From positions 1 through 44,793 of the IMG/VR virus record IMGVR_UViG_3300032236_001054: a stretch of DNA of 44,793 nucleotides; one strand, given 5' to 3'. Of this stretch, positions 6,773-14,800 are shown piece after piece; the first letter of the stretch is position 1, and each line of letters starts with the position of its first letter. The notes below the pieces were generated by a model. It was not told where the DNA came from, made no database searches, and saw only the letters and a list, made by a program, of their open reading frames with translations. Source of the DNA: a virus. The translations under genes and the position numbers were made by a program.

Positions 6773-7623
6773 TAGAAATCCTCAATCACATCCATAAGGT
6801 TGGTTAGTTTGTTTTGAATAAAATAATTCAACATTTTCTGCTTAGTAGCAGGTTTTGTTTCCTCATAAGTATTTATGATTTTCTCTTTAATTTCGGATGG
6901 AATGCAAGTTAGGTCAATCAGTGTCTTATTACGAGAGAAACCAATCTTTGCATTTTCATCCGACCAATCTTCGGCATTTTCTTTTAGAAGTTTATCTAAA
7001 ACGCCCTTAGTAATGGGTTTTTGTCTCAAATCACGGACAAAACAATCACTTGGTGAAAAGATATTTGGAATACCATCACCCTTATCACCACGAATAATCT
7101 TTTCTTGGAGTTCCAAGAGTGGATCTTCCGATTTTAGGTATTTCTTCAATGCAGGATTGTATTGTTTGACATTACTACCCCAGCGTTGCAGTTGCAAGAA
7201 ATCTCCATCACTAGACAAGATAAGGACTTTCTCATGTGATGCATGGCGTGGAACAAGAGTACCAATAATGTCATCAGCCTCGGCCATTTCCACATCAATT
7301 ACTTTGTAAGGAAAGTTTTCTTTCAGTTCTTGCTTAAACTTGGCCAACATGTCAAAAATCAAGTGCCAGTCCAATGTAGACTTCTCACGAGACTTTTTAC
7401 GGCCTGCCTTGTAGTGTGGAAAGAACTCCTTACGCCAGTATTTGCGGTTGTCACAGCAAAGTACAACTTCTCCATATTCTTTACGGAAAGTCTTTAGGTG
7501 CATACGGAGAATATTGAGAACCATATGTCGGATTAAATCTTCTTCCAACTTAACGGTCTTTTGGTTTGAAATTTGAGCCATAAGTCCTGCTAGAAGGACT
7601 TGGTTCAGGTCAACGAGAATCAT
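6772..7623 (-). CDS. rnh: Ribonuclease H / 5'-3' exonuclease (T4 rnh family)
   Basis: The 283-aa protein follows the T4 RNase H / FEN-1 plan. Metal-binding acidic residues appear in order: ILVDLNQ at the N-terminus, VVLCCDNRKYWRKEFFPHYKAG (about 52-75), EADDIIGTL (about 114-122), SSDGDFLQ (about 140) and the helix-hairpin turn RGDKGDGIPN (about 178-187). It removes RNA primers and flaps from lagging-strand fragments, working with the polymerase and gp32-like protein. It has its own sigma-70-like promoter at 7648-7676. Confidence 0.93.
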   Translation of the reverse strand: MILVDLNQVLLAGLMAQISNQKTVKLEEDLIRHMVLNILRMHLKTFRKEYGEVVLCCDNRKYWRKEFFPHYKAGRKKSREKSTLDWHLIFDMLAKFKQELKENFPYKVIDVEMAEADDIIGTLVPRHASHEKVLILSSDGDFLQLQRWGSNVKQYNPALKKYLKSEDPLLELQEKIIRGDKGDGIPNIFSPSDCFVRDLRQKPITKGVLDKLLKENAEDWSDENAKIGFSRNKTLIDLTCIPSEIKEKIINTYEETKPATKQKMLNYFIQNKLTNLMDVIEDF

Positions 7624-7647
7624 TACGAATCCAATAGTTAAAACTGT

Positions 7648-7676
7648 ACTATATCACACTTCGCTAAGTTTGTCAA
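7648..7676 (-). promoter_or_regulatory. Sigma-70-like promoter for the RNase H gene
   Basis: Minus-strand TTGACA (7676-7671), 17-nt spacer and TATAGT (7653-7648). The predicted start, about 7641, is 18 nt upstream of the ATG at 7623. The -35 box lies inside the 3' end of the preceding gene. Confidence 0.78.
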
Positions 7677-7992
7677 AGGTTCTGTTAACGAATTCTTCGG
7701 ATGTTGTTGTTTTCCTACAAACAATACCAAACCAATTCTCTTTAATCATTCTGGTAATATATTCCACAGGTGCACTTAGGATACCTTCAAACTTATCCAA
7801 ATCAGTAATACAACCTTCTTCATCTTCTCGGAAAATAATAATGTGGTAACAATCACCCATTATAGAACCACCCAATTTGGTTCCTTTATCTTTGTATTCG
7901 CTTGCTTGAACGTGGATGTTATCATCTTCTTCTGTTGGCAAAAAGACATAACTATCACAATCGTTATTCAGCACTTCTCTTAGGTCGGTCAT
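7654..7992 (-). CDS. Hypothetical phage protein (112 aa)
   Basis: Acidic protein with an alpha/beta pattern: DCDSYVFLPTEEDD, the glycine-rich KLGGSIMGDCYHIIIF strand, and PVEYITRMIKENWFGIVCR. The GGSIMGDCYHIII segment could be a beta hairpin core, but no catalytic motif is recognisable. Its start overlaps the 3' end of the GIY-YIG gene by 29 nt, suggesting coupled translation. Confidence 0.7.
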   Translation of the reverse strand: MTDLREVLNNDCDSYVFLPTEEDDNIHVQASEYKDKGTKLGGSIMGDCYHIIIFREDEEGCITDLDKFEGILSAPVEYITRMIKENWFGIVCRKTTTSEEFVNRTFDKLSEV

Positions 7993-8398
7993 TGTAGTCC
8001 TTAATATGAGACTTTCTTACTCTAACCATAATCCAGTCATTGTAATACTCATCACTTTCCATTACATTGTTTGCGAACTGTTCTTTCGCTTCAAGATAAC
8101 TACACTCTCCCTTGGACTTGCAAAGATGTAGTATCTCTCGGCGGAACTTATCCTCTCCGTACAGTATAACATCTTTTTGTAGTTTGTCACTACTTCCGTA
8201 ATAAGTTTGCCAGTCTGATGGTACTTTTACTTTTTTGCGTTTGCCTTTTACCATTTTGGTCCTAGAGAACCAGAAAAGTTTCTTACCGATATACTTTTTG
8301 TTGTTCTCTAGGTTTGTTATCAGATATACGAATCCGTAACTATCGCCAATTTGGTCTTCTGTGAAATCAGTATCATTATATTGCCAGTTTATTCCCAT
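7964..8398 (-). CDS. GIY-YIG nuclease-domain protein (144 aa)
   Basis: Residues about 22-41 read GFVYLITNLENNKKYIGKK, a GIY-YIG signature in which GFVYL replaces GIYxL and KYIGKK gives YIG; RREILHLC and a later glutamate region follow in the expected order. The family includes homing endonucleases and T4 Seg and DenA nucleases. There is no separate DNA-binding tail and the gene sits within a coupled operon, so a free-standing processing or host-DNA nuclease is as likely as a homing enzyme. It overlaps the zinc-ribbon gene by 10 nt. Confidence 0.8.
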   Translation of the reverse strand: MGINWQYNDTDFTEDQIGDSYGFVYLITNLENNKKYIGKKLFWFSRTKMVKGKRKKVKVPSDWQTYYGSSDKLQKDVILYGEDKFRREILHLCKSKGECSYLEAKEQFANNVMESDEYYNDWIMVRVRKSHIKDYNDRPKRSAE

Positions 8399-8577
8399 TT
8401 GAGGTCATCTTCATTCAAGTCATCATCCTCTATATATTCTTCGGATAATTCTTCAATGGGATCACCACAAAATGGGCAAAACTCAGGCAATGGTTGAGAT
8501 ACTAATTGTTCAACATACTCTACGGCATAGGTTGATTCACATTCTAAACATTCTCCAGAAATTACTTTGTTTGTCAT
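8389..8577 (-). CDS. Small zinc-ribbon protein (62 aa)
   Basis: Two CxxC knuckles (CLEC at residues 10-13, CPFC at about 34-37), about 20 residues apart, define a zinc ribbon. The tail is very acidic (EELSEEYIEDDDLNEDDL). Small proteins of this type can be transcription or replication accessory factors; no partner is evident. It sits between nrdB and the GIY-YIG gene. Confidence 0.78.
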   Translation of the reverse strand: MTNKVISGECLECESTYAVEYVEQLVSQPLPEFCPFCGDPIEELSEEYIEDDDLNEDDLKWE

Positions 8578-8606
8578 TTTTATTCTTCTTATTGTAGTTT
8601 ATAAAA

Positions 8607-9593
8607 TCATTTAGCCCAAACATCGGACCAATCTCCAGTCAAGGCACCTTTTGCATAATCGGTTGCACGATTTTCAAAGAAGTTTGTGTGTGTAGGTGCG
8701 TTAATCATTTCTTCAACCCATGGCAATGGATTCTTCTTAACCTTAAAGATGCCTTTAAGTGATAGTGAAATCAATCTACGGTCAGCAATGTAACGGATGT
8801 ATTTCTTAACGTCTTCAGCATTCAAACCTTCCATTTCACCCATTGCAAAAGCCAAGTCAATGAACTTATCTTCCAACTCAACCATCTTTTCAGCAATGGT
8901 GTAAATGCGTGACTTCAATTCATCATTCCAGATTTCTGGATTTTCTTGAATGTAAGTGCGGAACAATTTAATCATGTTCTCAGCGTGTTGTGTTTCATCG
9001 ACAATAGACCATGTAACAATTTGTCCCATGCCCTTCATTTTACCATGACGAGGAAAGTTCAACAACATAATGAATGAGGAGAACAATTGCATACCTTCAG
9101 TAAAGGCACTGAACACGGCGATATGGGTTGCAGTATTCTCTTTAGTTGTATTCTGCTTTGAAATGTCCAACACATAGTCGTGTTTCTCTCTCATTTCAGC
9201 ATACTCTAAGAATTCATTGTATGTTGTTTCAGGCAAACCAAGAGTTTCAATCAAGTGTGAATATGCGGCAACGTGTAATGCTTCACGTGCAGCAAAGCCC
9301 AACAACATCATTCTCATTTCTGGTTGTGGAAAGTATGGTAGATAATTCTTAACATAACCACCAGCAACGTCAATGTCACCTTGTGTGAAGAAACGGAAAA
9401 TGTGTGTCAGAAAATTCTTTTCACTATCTGTTAATTTCTTCTTCCAATCTTTCACATCTTCCATCATTGGCACTTCTGTGTGAAGCCAATGTGATTGTTC
9501 ATGTTTCAACCATGCATCATATGCCCAAGCATAGTTGAAAGGTTTAAAGTAACTACGTTCCGATGTTACATCATTCTGCGCTTTCTTAATCAT
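8607..9593 (-). CDS. nrdB: Ribonucleotide reductase class Ia beta subunit
   Basis: ATG 9593 overlaps the TGA of the thioredoxin gene (ATGA), so it is preferred over the ATG at 9605, giving 328 aa. Diiron and radical residues are all present: E40 (HTEVP), E104 and H107 with the radical tyrosine Y111 (REALHVAAY), E166 (FTEGMQ), E200 and H203 (DETQH). It generates the tyrosyl radical for NrdA-catalysed reduction of ribonucleotides. It follows nrdA and thioredoxin in one transcription unit. Confidence 0.96.
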   Translation of the reverse strand: MIKKAQNDVTSERSYFKPFNYAWAYDAWLKHEQSHWLHTEVPMMEDVKDWKKKLTDSEKNFLTHIFRFFTQGDIDVAGGYVKNYLPYFPQPEMRMMLLGFAAREALHVAAYSHLIETLGLPETTYNEFLEYAEMREKHDYVLDISKQNTTKENTATHIAVFSAFTEGMQLFSSFIMLLNFPRHGKMKGMGQIVTWSIVDETQHAENMIKLFRTYIQENPEIWNDELKSRIYTIAEKMVELEDKFIDLAFAMGEMEGLNAEDVKKYIRYIADRRLISLSLKGIFKVKKNPLPWVEEMINAPTHTNFFENRATDYAKGALTGDWSDVWAK

Positions 9594-9835
9594 ACTTCTG
9601 CCCATTCTTTTAGTAATTTTGGTGTTTTGACTCCGACATTTCGTTTCACTTCAATGTTTTCATCTAACAATACTAAAGTGGGAACAGAACGAATACCATA
9701 TTGATTTGCAATATCTTCATTCACATCGATATCAATAACCTCAATAGGTAGTTTTAGTTCTGCTCTTTCCAGATTTGCGGCCAATGTTTTGCATGGTTGG
9801 CACCATGATGCAGTAAATCTCAAAATTCTTTTCAT
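9590..9835 (-). CDS. Thioredoxin / glutaredoxin-like reductant (81 aa)
   Basis: ATG 9835 has a GAGGGA Shine-Dalgarno formed by the end of nrdA; the longer frame from 9874 would overlap nrdA out of frame and is rejected. The protein has FTASWCQPCKTL (WCxxC active site at residues about 11-15) and the cis-proline SVPTLVLL. It is short for a thioredoxin, as phage versions are. It is probably the electron donor that re-reduces NrdA, consistent with its place between nrdA and nrdB. Confidence 0.92.
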   Translation of the reverse strand: MKRILRFTASWCQPCKTLAANLERAELKLPIEVIDIDVNEDIANQYGIRSVPTLVLLDENIEVKRNVGVKTPKLLKEWAEV

Positions 9836-9836
9836 A

Positions 9837-10142
9837 TTATCCCTCACATGCGATACAATCATTACCTTGTGCAATTTGTGTCATGTCAATTTCTTTAATA
9901 ACTTGACGTTCAATCTTCTTGGAAACCTTGTCGGCTTTACCAATCTTTTCAGAACGGCAGTAGTACAAAGTCTTCAATCCTTTTTTCCATGCCATAAAAT
10001 GAATAGCATGAACGTATTTAATATTAGCATCTGGACGGAAGAACAGATTCAATGATTGTGCTTGGTCGATATACATTTGTCTATCTGCGGCCAAGTCAAT
10101 CACCCAACGTTGGTCAATTTCCATAGATGTTTTAAATACTGC
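9837..10142 (-). CDS. nrdA: NrdA C-terminal part, downstream of in-frame TAG
   Basis: This is the in-frame continuation of the alpha subunit: after the TAG at 10145-10143 the frame reads AVFKTSMEIDQRW and onwards without loss. It holds the last part of the barrel, the radical-transfer tyrosine pair in LKTLYYCRSE and the C-terminal redox cysteines in DCIACEG. An internal ATG at 10124 could start a separate 95-aa peptide, but no Shine-Dalgarno precedes it. Without this part the upstream fragment cannot be an active reductase, so it is either made by readthrough or reinitiation, or the gene is broken. Confidence 0.85.
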   Translation of the reverse strand, partial: AVFKTSMEIDQRWVIDLAADRQMYIDQAQSLNLFFRPDANIKYVHAIHFMAWKKGLKTLYYCRSEKIGKADKVSKKIERQVIKEIDMTQIAQGNDCIACEG

Positions 10143-10145
10143 CTA
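10143..10145 (-). other. nrdA: In-frame amber codon interrupting nrdA
   Basis: TAG on the minus strand lies between codons for DDE and AVFKT. In the NrdA family the residue at this point is usually Lys (E-K-A-V-F-K), so a single AAG-to-TAG change would explain it. Neither side shows a frameshift, insertion or homing endonuclease. Confidence 0.85.
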
Positions 10146-11621
10146 TTCATCATCACTTAGAATGTCTAAATGTTGAACCGAACCATCGTTGGCAATAATA
10201 GAAGACCATACTTCATTATATTTGTCGGTGTCGGTAATCAACTCTTTAAGAATTTTATCCAACCAACGGTTCTTATTCAAAAATGAGCCCGATAAAGTAT
10301 CTTGACGGTACGCATTAGCTCGATAAGGCTCAATACTAGGGCTAGTATTTCCCATGATGATAGACGAAGAAGCATTTGGAGCGATAGCCATAAGATGACT
10401 AAAACGCAAACCAGTACCCTCAGCATCCGGAGCTTCTCCACGTTCTGTTCCCAAAGATTTATTAGCTTCATCTAATCCCTCTCTAATACTTTTGAAGATT
10501 CTATTGTTAGCAACTTTTGCCATCACACCTTCGAATGCAATTCCGTTCTTTTGTAGATATGCATGAAAACCGAGGGCACCAACACCAATAGAGCGTTCAC
10601 GCATAGCAGACCATTTTGCTCTTTGTACGACACCAGGAGCATTATCAATGAAATACTGTAGAACGTTATCAAGCATCTCAGCAACGTCCCTAAGAAAAAG
10701 TGGCTCATTCTTCCAATCATCATAAGTCTCCAAATTCAAACTAGACAAACAACATACAGCAGTACGTTCTTTGTTTGTTGGCAAAATGATTTCAGAACAC
10801 AAGTTTGATTGGTGAACTTTCAAACCTTTTTCTTTTAACCATTCTGGCAATTCACGATTACTTGTATCAATAAAATGAATGTATGGTTCGCCTGTGTGCA
10901 TACGCAATTCCAGGATTTGTTGCCACAAACTTCTTGCAGAAACGGTTTCACGAATTTCTTTTGAGAATGGATCAATTAAGTTCCATGAATCGTCTGCATT
11001 AGGATCCAACATACACTTTTCAATGATGGTCATGAAATCATCTGTAATGTTGATGCCATGGTGCAAATTCAAACAACGCACATTTGGATCACCTGTTGGC
11101 TTACGCATTTCTAGGAATGGAATAATGTCAGGGTGACTAATATCAAGGTAAGCAGCATAAGAACCACGGCGAGTCCGGCCTTGGCGATAAGCCAGAGATG
11201 ATGCATCGTAAATTTTGAGGTGTGGCATAACGCCAGTAGATTTGTCATCCGCAGAACGTATCCCGAAACCGATGCCAACACCACCGCCAAACATAGACAA
11301 CCAATTAGTTTCAGAAAGATTATCAACTAGACCCTCCGCTGTATCATTAATATAATTTAGAAAACATGAAATAGGTAGGCCTTTTTTAGAACGACCGAAT
11401 GATAAGATTGGTGTTGAATATGACAACCAATGTTTAGACGAATAATCGTATAGTCTCTGTGCATGTTCTGGATTGGATCCAAAAGATGCTGATACGAATG
11501 CAAAACGTTCTTGAGGTGATGTTTCTTCCTCACGCATGTACGATTCTTTTAATCGTTTAACACCCAATTCATCAAATAGCTTATCACGTTCTAAGTCTAT
11601 CTTAATGCCCATGTATTCCAT
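10143..11621 (-). CDS. nrdA: Ribonucleotide reductase class I alpha subunit, N-terminal 492 aa
   Basis: Starts at ATG 11621 behind AAGGA. Catalytic residues are in place: C86 (ISCFLN), N273, C275 and E277 (SNLCSEI), the second redox cysteine in AVCCLSS (about 290) and the GNTSPSIEP loop. The usual N-terminal ATP-cone is absent, so allosteric activity control is probably missing, as in some phage enzymes. The frame ends at an in-frame TAG, about 100 codons before the expected C-terminus. It forms one operon with MazG-like and thyX upstream and thioredoxin and nrdB downstream. Confidence 0.93.
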   Translation of the reverse strand: MEYMGIKIDLERDKLFDELGVKRLKESYMREEETSPQERFAFVSASFGSNPEHAQRLYDYSSKHWLSYSTPILSFGRSKKGLPISCFLNYINDTAEGLVDNLSETNWLSMFGGGVGIGFGIRSADDKSTGVMPHLKIYDASSLAYRQGRTRRGSYAAYLDISHPDIIPFLEMRKPTGDPNVRCLNLHHGINITDDFMTIIEKCMLDPNADDSWNLIDPFSKEIRETVSARSLWQQILELRMHTGEPYIHFIDTSNRELPEWLKEKGLKVHQSNLCSEIILPTNKERTAVCCLSSLNLETYDDWKNEPLFLRDVAEMLDNVLQYFIDNAPGVVQRAKWSAMRERSIGVGALGFHAYLQKNGIAFEGVMAKVANNRIFKSIREGLDEANKSLGTERGEAPDAEGTGLRFSHLMAIAPNASSSIIMGNTSPSIEPYRANAYRQDTLSGSFLNKNRWLDKILKELITDTDKYNEVWSSIIANDGSVQHLDILSDDE

Positions 11622-11622
11622 A

Positions 11623-11991
11623 TTATTCCTTGTTATTATCTAATACTGTTTTAATGTCTGGAGGTGTCCAACCTTCAGGCTTTAACACCTTACCATCTTG
11701 TCTTTTTTCTACTTTACCACTAGGAGAAATCTTACTTAGATTGCTTCGTGCCACTTCATCCCAAACGGCCTGTTGCGGCAATTTCAATGTTTCTTCCAAC
11801 CCTTCAATAACCCACTTCAAGTCTGCACACCCATCTGCAATTTCTACCATATCTTTTTCAAAATATGCTTTAATTAGTTCATTGAATTCTTCACGGATTA
11901 GTGCCAGGTATAAATCGGATTGTTTACTGAATCCGGTTTCAACTTGGTCACAAGCAACCATAAATTTTTTCACATCATCACGACTGTTCAT
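11623..11991 (-). CDS. MazG-like NTP pyrophosphohydrolase (122 aa)
   Basis: All-alpha NTP-PPase signature: REEFNELIKAYFEKD (E-E-x-x-E) followed by EIADGCADLKWVIEG (E-x-x-D-x-x-x-D), giving the Mg-binding acidic residues of the MazG/phosphoribosyl-ATP hydrolase fold. The C-terminus is proline-rich. Such enzymes hydrolyse nucleoside triphosphates to monophosphates and could adjust the nucleotide or (p)ppGpp pool during infection. It starts in an overlap with thyX and ends 1 nt before the nrdA start. Confidence 0.88.
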   Translation of the reverse strand: MNSRDDVKKFMVACDQVETGFSKQSDLYLALIREEFNELIKAYFEKDMVEIADGCADLKWVIEGLEETLKLPQQAVWDEVARSNLSKISPSGKVEKRQDGKVLKPEGWTPPDIKTVLDNNKE

Positions 11992-12661
11992 TGATAAATT
12001 CCTTAATCATTGGGAAAACCGGTTCAATCACCAAGGCACATGCCAAGGCTACTTCTTGATGTTCTTTTTGTGTGCCATTTGCGCTTCGGAGTTGTATATA
12101 GTGAACCCAAGACCGCAAGGTTCCAGCCATATACATGCGTGATTTTGTCATGCCTTCTGGCAAAACGGCACGAGCCTGTTCTTTAGCAATTCCATTGTCC
12201 AAAGCCCATTTATAAGCATCTTCAACTTCATCCATGATTTGGTTTTGACGTTGACGCCATGTCTCAATCAATGTTGCGTTATCGGTTTCAATACTGTTCT
12301 GACGATTCTTGGTATCTTGCAAACGTGCTTCACGCAATTCAAAACCAAGTTGTGATGCATCAGCATATCGCTGGCTAAATTCTTGGAAAGAGAACGAACG
12401 GTGACGTAAAATTTGTCGTGCAATGTCTCTTGTCGTTTCAATCTCCAACGTCAAGGAAACCATCTCCAATGGTGACCAATGTTGGTTGTTAATCAAGTAT
12501 CGAACCAACTTTTCTGAAGTCTCCTTGTTGTTTTGGTTCGCTGGATTAGACACTCTTGCTGCATAAGCAATTTGGTCTAATAGACTGGTCTTGGACGGTA
12601 CATCCACACCCATGATGTTCTCAAAAGGTCCTTGAGAATAATTAATCAATCTTACATTCAT
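11978..12661 (-). CDS. thyX: Flavin-dependent thymidylate synthase ThyX
   Basis: The ThyX motif RHRSFSFQEFSQRY (RHRxxSxxxxSxRY) spans residues 86-99, preceded by the HWSPLEMVSLTLEIE segment and followed by the LPEGMTKSRMYMAGTLRSW helix. The enzyme makes dTMP from dUMP using FAD, NADPH and methylene-tetrahydrofolate. Length (227 aa) is normal. A strong sigma-70-like promoter lies upstream, inside the primase gene, so the thyX-MazG-nrd genes may be transcribed separately. Confidence 0.96.
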   Translation of the reverse strand: MNVRLINYSQGPFENIMGVDVPSKTSLLDQIAYAARVSNPANQNNKETSEKLVRYLINNQHWSPLEMVSLTLEIETTRDIARQILRHRSFSFQEFSQRYADASQLGFELREARLQDTKNRQNSIETDNATLIETWRQRQNQIMDEVEDAYKWALDNGIAKEQARAVLPEGMTKSRMYMAGTLRSWVHYIQLRSANGTQKEHQEVALACALVIEPVFPMIKEFINEQS

Positions 12662-12662
12662 A

Positions 12663-13664
12663 CTATACTTTCTTCCAGTTTACAAATTCCATTTTTGCTC
12701 GTAGGTTTACAAACGAGTGTTTCTCCATTATATCACACAATTCATCTTTGTCAAATCCTGACAAAACCATGTCATTCACATCTTTGTCCGTAATCATTTC
12801 AGGCCAAATCACAACATTGAAGTGGTTATCTATGGCCTTTTCCATCAACTTTACAATTTCTTTATTCCTTGGTTCATTGTCATAGACTAATACAATTTTG
12901 GATTTGTCCAAATATTCTGCGGCTGTTTCCAAGGCTGAACTGGCAACGGCAACAGAATTTTTAATAAACATAGAATCAATAGGACCCTCAAAAACAAAAA
13001 TCTTCTCCTCTTGATTAACACGGTCAATGCCAAACATGCGTGGACCTTCGTCCGTTAGTTTAATTGTGATGTAACGTATCTTTGACTCACCTAGAGCACG
13101 GCCTTGAAATCCAGTGATGTTTCCTTCTTTGTCATGAAACGGAATAACAAGGCGTTTGTCTCCAGCAATAATATCTTTATCAACACCAAAAGAATCCACA
13201 AAAGATTTGTAGTCTTCGGCATAATATAGATTGCCATACATTTCTTCTGGTATTTTGCGACCAGTTACATATTGTTTAGCAAAATGTTCATCCGGTAACT
13301 CAGAGATTTTAGGTAAGTCTAGACTTTTCTTAAAGACTGGTTTAACCATCAACTCTGAGAATGTTGGTTCAGGACTATTTGTATTTGCGGAGTTCTTATA
13401 GACTTCTAGCGTGTATTCTTCCAATAAATTTGGGTCAACTTGCTTTAGAAAGTTATAGAAAGATGTGGATGCACCACAGTTGTGACACATATAGAAGTAG
13501 TCATTCTTCTTTCGGAAGATGTAGCCACGACTTTTTGTTTTGTTTTTTTGGGAATCTCCACAGAGAGGACAACGAAAGTTGTATAAGTCATCCTTCTTCT
13601 TTGCAAACCTCAGCAATTTTGGCGCCAGCTGGAGGAGAAAACTACGGTCAATAAAAACACTCAT
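12663..13664 (-). CDS. DNA primase (T4 gp61-like)
   Basis: The N-terminus has a zinc-binding domain with C32, C35, C60 and C63 (CPLCGD ... CHNCGAS). The central part has TOPRIM motifs: IFVFEGPIDSMF (acidic first motif) and KIVLVYDNEPRN (the second, D-x-E-type). At 333 aa it is close to T4 gp61. It makes RNA primers together with the helicase encoded at 30702-32084. The primase gene is well away from the helicase, as in T4. Confidence 0.92.
   Translation of the reverse strand: MSVFIDRSFLLQLAPKLLRFAKKKDDLYNFRCPLCGDSQKNKTKSRGYIFRKKNDYFYMCHNCGASTSFYNFLKQVDPNLLEEYTLEVYKNSANTNSPEPTFSELMVKPVFKKSLDLPKISELPDEHFAKQYVTGRKIPEEMYGNLYYAEDYKSFVDSFGVDKDIIAGDKRLVIPFHDKEGNITGFQGRALGESKIRYITIKLTDEGPRMFGIDRVNQEEKIFVFEGPIDSMFIKNSVAVASSALETAAEYLDKSKIVLVYDNEPRNKEIVKLMEKAIDNHFNVVIWPEMITDKDVNDMVLSGFDKDELCDIMEKHSFVNLRAKMEFVNWKKV
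12727..12754 (-). promoter_or_regulatory. Sigma-70-like promoter inside the primase gene, upstream of thyX
   Basis: Minus-strand TTGACA (12754-12749), 16-nt spacer, TATAAT (12732-12727). Both hexamers are perfect although they also encode primase residues. The predicted start is about 60 nt upstream of thyX. Confidence 0.65.
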
Positions 13665-13682
13665 AATATAGGGAAAGAGAAA

Positions 13683-14096
13683 TTAAGCGAACAGGGCTTT
13701 TAGTGTATCAGGTTTGACATGAGAAATCAACCATGATAAAACAAGTATGCCGCCGGCAACCATCCACTTCCATTGCAGAAGTTTATCCAAGGACTCTTTT
13801 TCTTTTGTGTTGTGGTCTTGCATTTCTTTACGGAGAAGTTTGATTTCATCCAATAAAGTTTTTTCGGTATCTTGAACTTTATCCAAGACTGCATCTATAC
13901 GGTCATGCAATTCATTAATGTCGCCGTTTGTCTCAAGTCTTCTTTTATCCATATCATCATATACCTTTGCAATGTGACGGTCGTGCTGATCCACAAGTTT
14001 TTCTATAACCTTGTCCATCTTATTACACAGTTCTGTTATGGTTGATACTTGAGACTTTAAAACTCCAACATCAACTTGAATTGATGTCTCTGCCAT
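13683..14096 (-). CDS. Coiled-coil protein with C-terminal membrane anchor (137 aa)
   Basis: Heptad-rich helices fill residues about 10-105 (repeated D/E/K with L/I/V spacing, e.g. ELHDRIDAVLDKVQ), followed by one hydrophobic segment WMVAGGILVLSWLISHV near residues 111-127. The topology suggests a tail-anchored inner-membrane protein. It opens the lysis-type block at 13.7-16.4 kb and could be a holin accessory or spanin-like factor, but this is a guess from location. Its start overlaps the stop of the upstream gene (TAATG). Confidence 0.75.
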   Translation of the reverse strand: MAETSIQVDVGVLKSQVSTITELCNKMDKVIEKLVDQHDRHIAKVYDDMDKRRLETNGDINELHDRIDAVLDKVQDTEKTLLDEIKLLRKEMQDHNTKEKESLDKLLQWKWMVAGGILVLSWLISHVKPDTLKALFA

Positions 14097-14275
14097 TATT
14101 TTTTATCCGGAATCTTTGTTCCATCCAATTTTTTGTGGATAGTAATTGTTTTGCAGACTTCTTTTTCTTTTTGTGTCTTAGCGTCTTTGGTAGTTTCGCA
14201 AACCTTTTTGGTTTCTGCATGAACTGCACCAATAGACAATAGAGACAAAGTAATGGCTAGAATAATTGATTTCAT
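14096..14275 (-). CDS. Small exported protein with signal peptide (59 aa)
   Basis: ATG 14275 to TAA 14096. A typical Sec signal peptide (residues 1-20: MKSIILAITLSLLSIGAVHA) is followed by a mature part of about 39 residues, basic and with two cysteines (KVCETTKDAK, KEVCKTITIH). The mature peptide probably forms one disulphide in the periplasm. It sits in the lysis-type block, so a role in envelope disruption or superinfection control is possible but unproven. Confidence 0.75.
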   Translation of the reverse strand: MKSIILAITLSLLSIGAVHAETKKVCETTKDAKTQKEKEVCKTITIHKKLDGTKIPDKK

Positions 14276-14284
14276 TTTAGTTCC

Positions 14285-14800
14285 TTAAATTTCAGGTTGA
14301 GGTGCAGGAGGCGGAGCAAGTTTACCACCAAAACCAACCATAACATCTGATGGCGGAACACCGCTATTATCTACTGAAACAGGTACACTTGTCAAGGGCG
14401 CAACTGGTGCAGGATTTGGCACAAATGGTTTTGGTATTGTTGGAGATACTGGAGGTGTTGTAAACACAGGTTGTAAAACGGGTGCTGCAACTGGTGCTGG
14501 TGATACTGGCGTTGGTCTGTTTGCTGCATCTAATGCCTTTGTTTTTAAGTCTTTGTCGTTGCCTGCCAACATAATACCTGACAATGTGCCTGTCAAGAAA
14601 GTGGCAATTGGTATAATCATTTCAAAGAACTTCTGGTCAATAGGGCTGATAGCGTTTAACGGCTGTGTAATGAAGATGATAGAATAAAGCACAACGAAAA
14701 CGATACCTGTCAAGGTCAATGCTAGACAGATACCAATGAAAAACTTCAGACGAGCCATTAGCTGGTCTTCAGTGTATAAGAATTGTTCGTTATTTTCCAC
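14285..14800 (-). CDS. Membrane protein with proline-rich tail (171 aa), holin candidate
   Basis: The frame is open to 15073, but that upstream part overlaps the lipoprotein gene. GTG 14800 has AAGGAG at good spacing and is chosen. Two transmembrane segments (about residues 21-45 and 58-80) are separated by a short loop (QPLNAISPIDQKFF). The tail (about 100-171) is Pro/Ala/Val-rich. Two membrane spans next to the lipoprotein and endolysin genes make it a holin candidate, though no holin family is recognised. Confidence 0.78.
   Translation of the reverse strand: MENNEQFLYTEDQLMARLKFFIGICLALTLTGIVFVVLYSIIFITQPLNAISPIDQKFFEMIIPIATFLTGTLSGIMLAGNDKDLKTKALDAANRPTPVSPAPVAAPVLQPVFTTPPVSPTIPKPFVPNPAPVAPLTSVPVSVDNSGVPPSDVMVGFGGKLAPPPAPQPEI

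Noticed and set aside
7964-8398. Active homing endonuclease inserted next to nrdB
   Set aside because: The gene overlaps its neighbours in a coupled operon and has no DNA-binding tail, so it was only called a GIY-YIG domain protein.
10125-10145. Homing endonuclease or intron splitting nrdA
   Set aside because: There is no inserted sequence; only a stop codon separates the two halves.
9837-11621. Reassignment of TAG to an amino acid in this phage
   Set aside because: Other genes in the window end normally with TAG and no suppressor tRNA was clearly identified, so a whole-genome code change is not supported.
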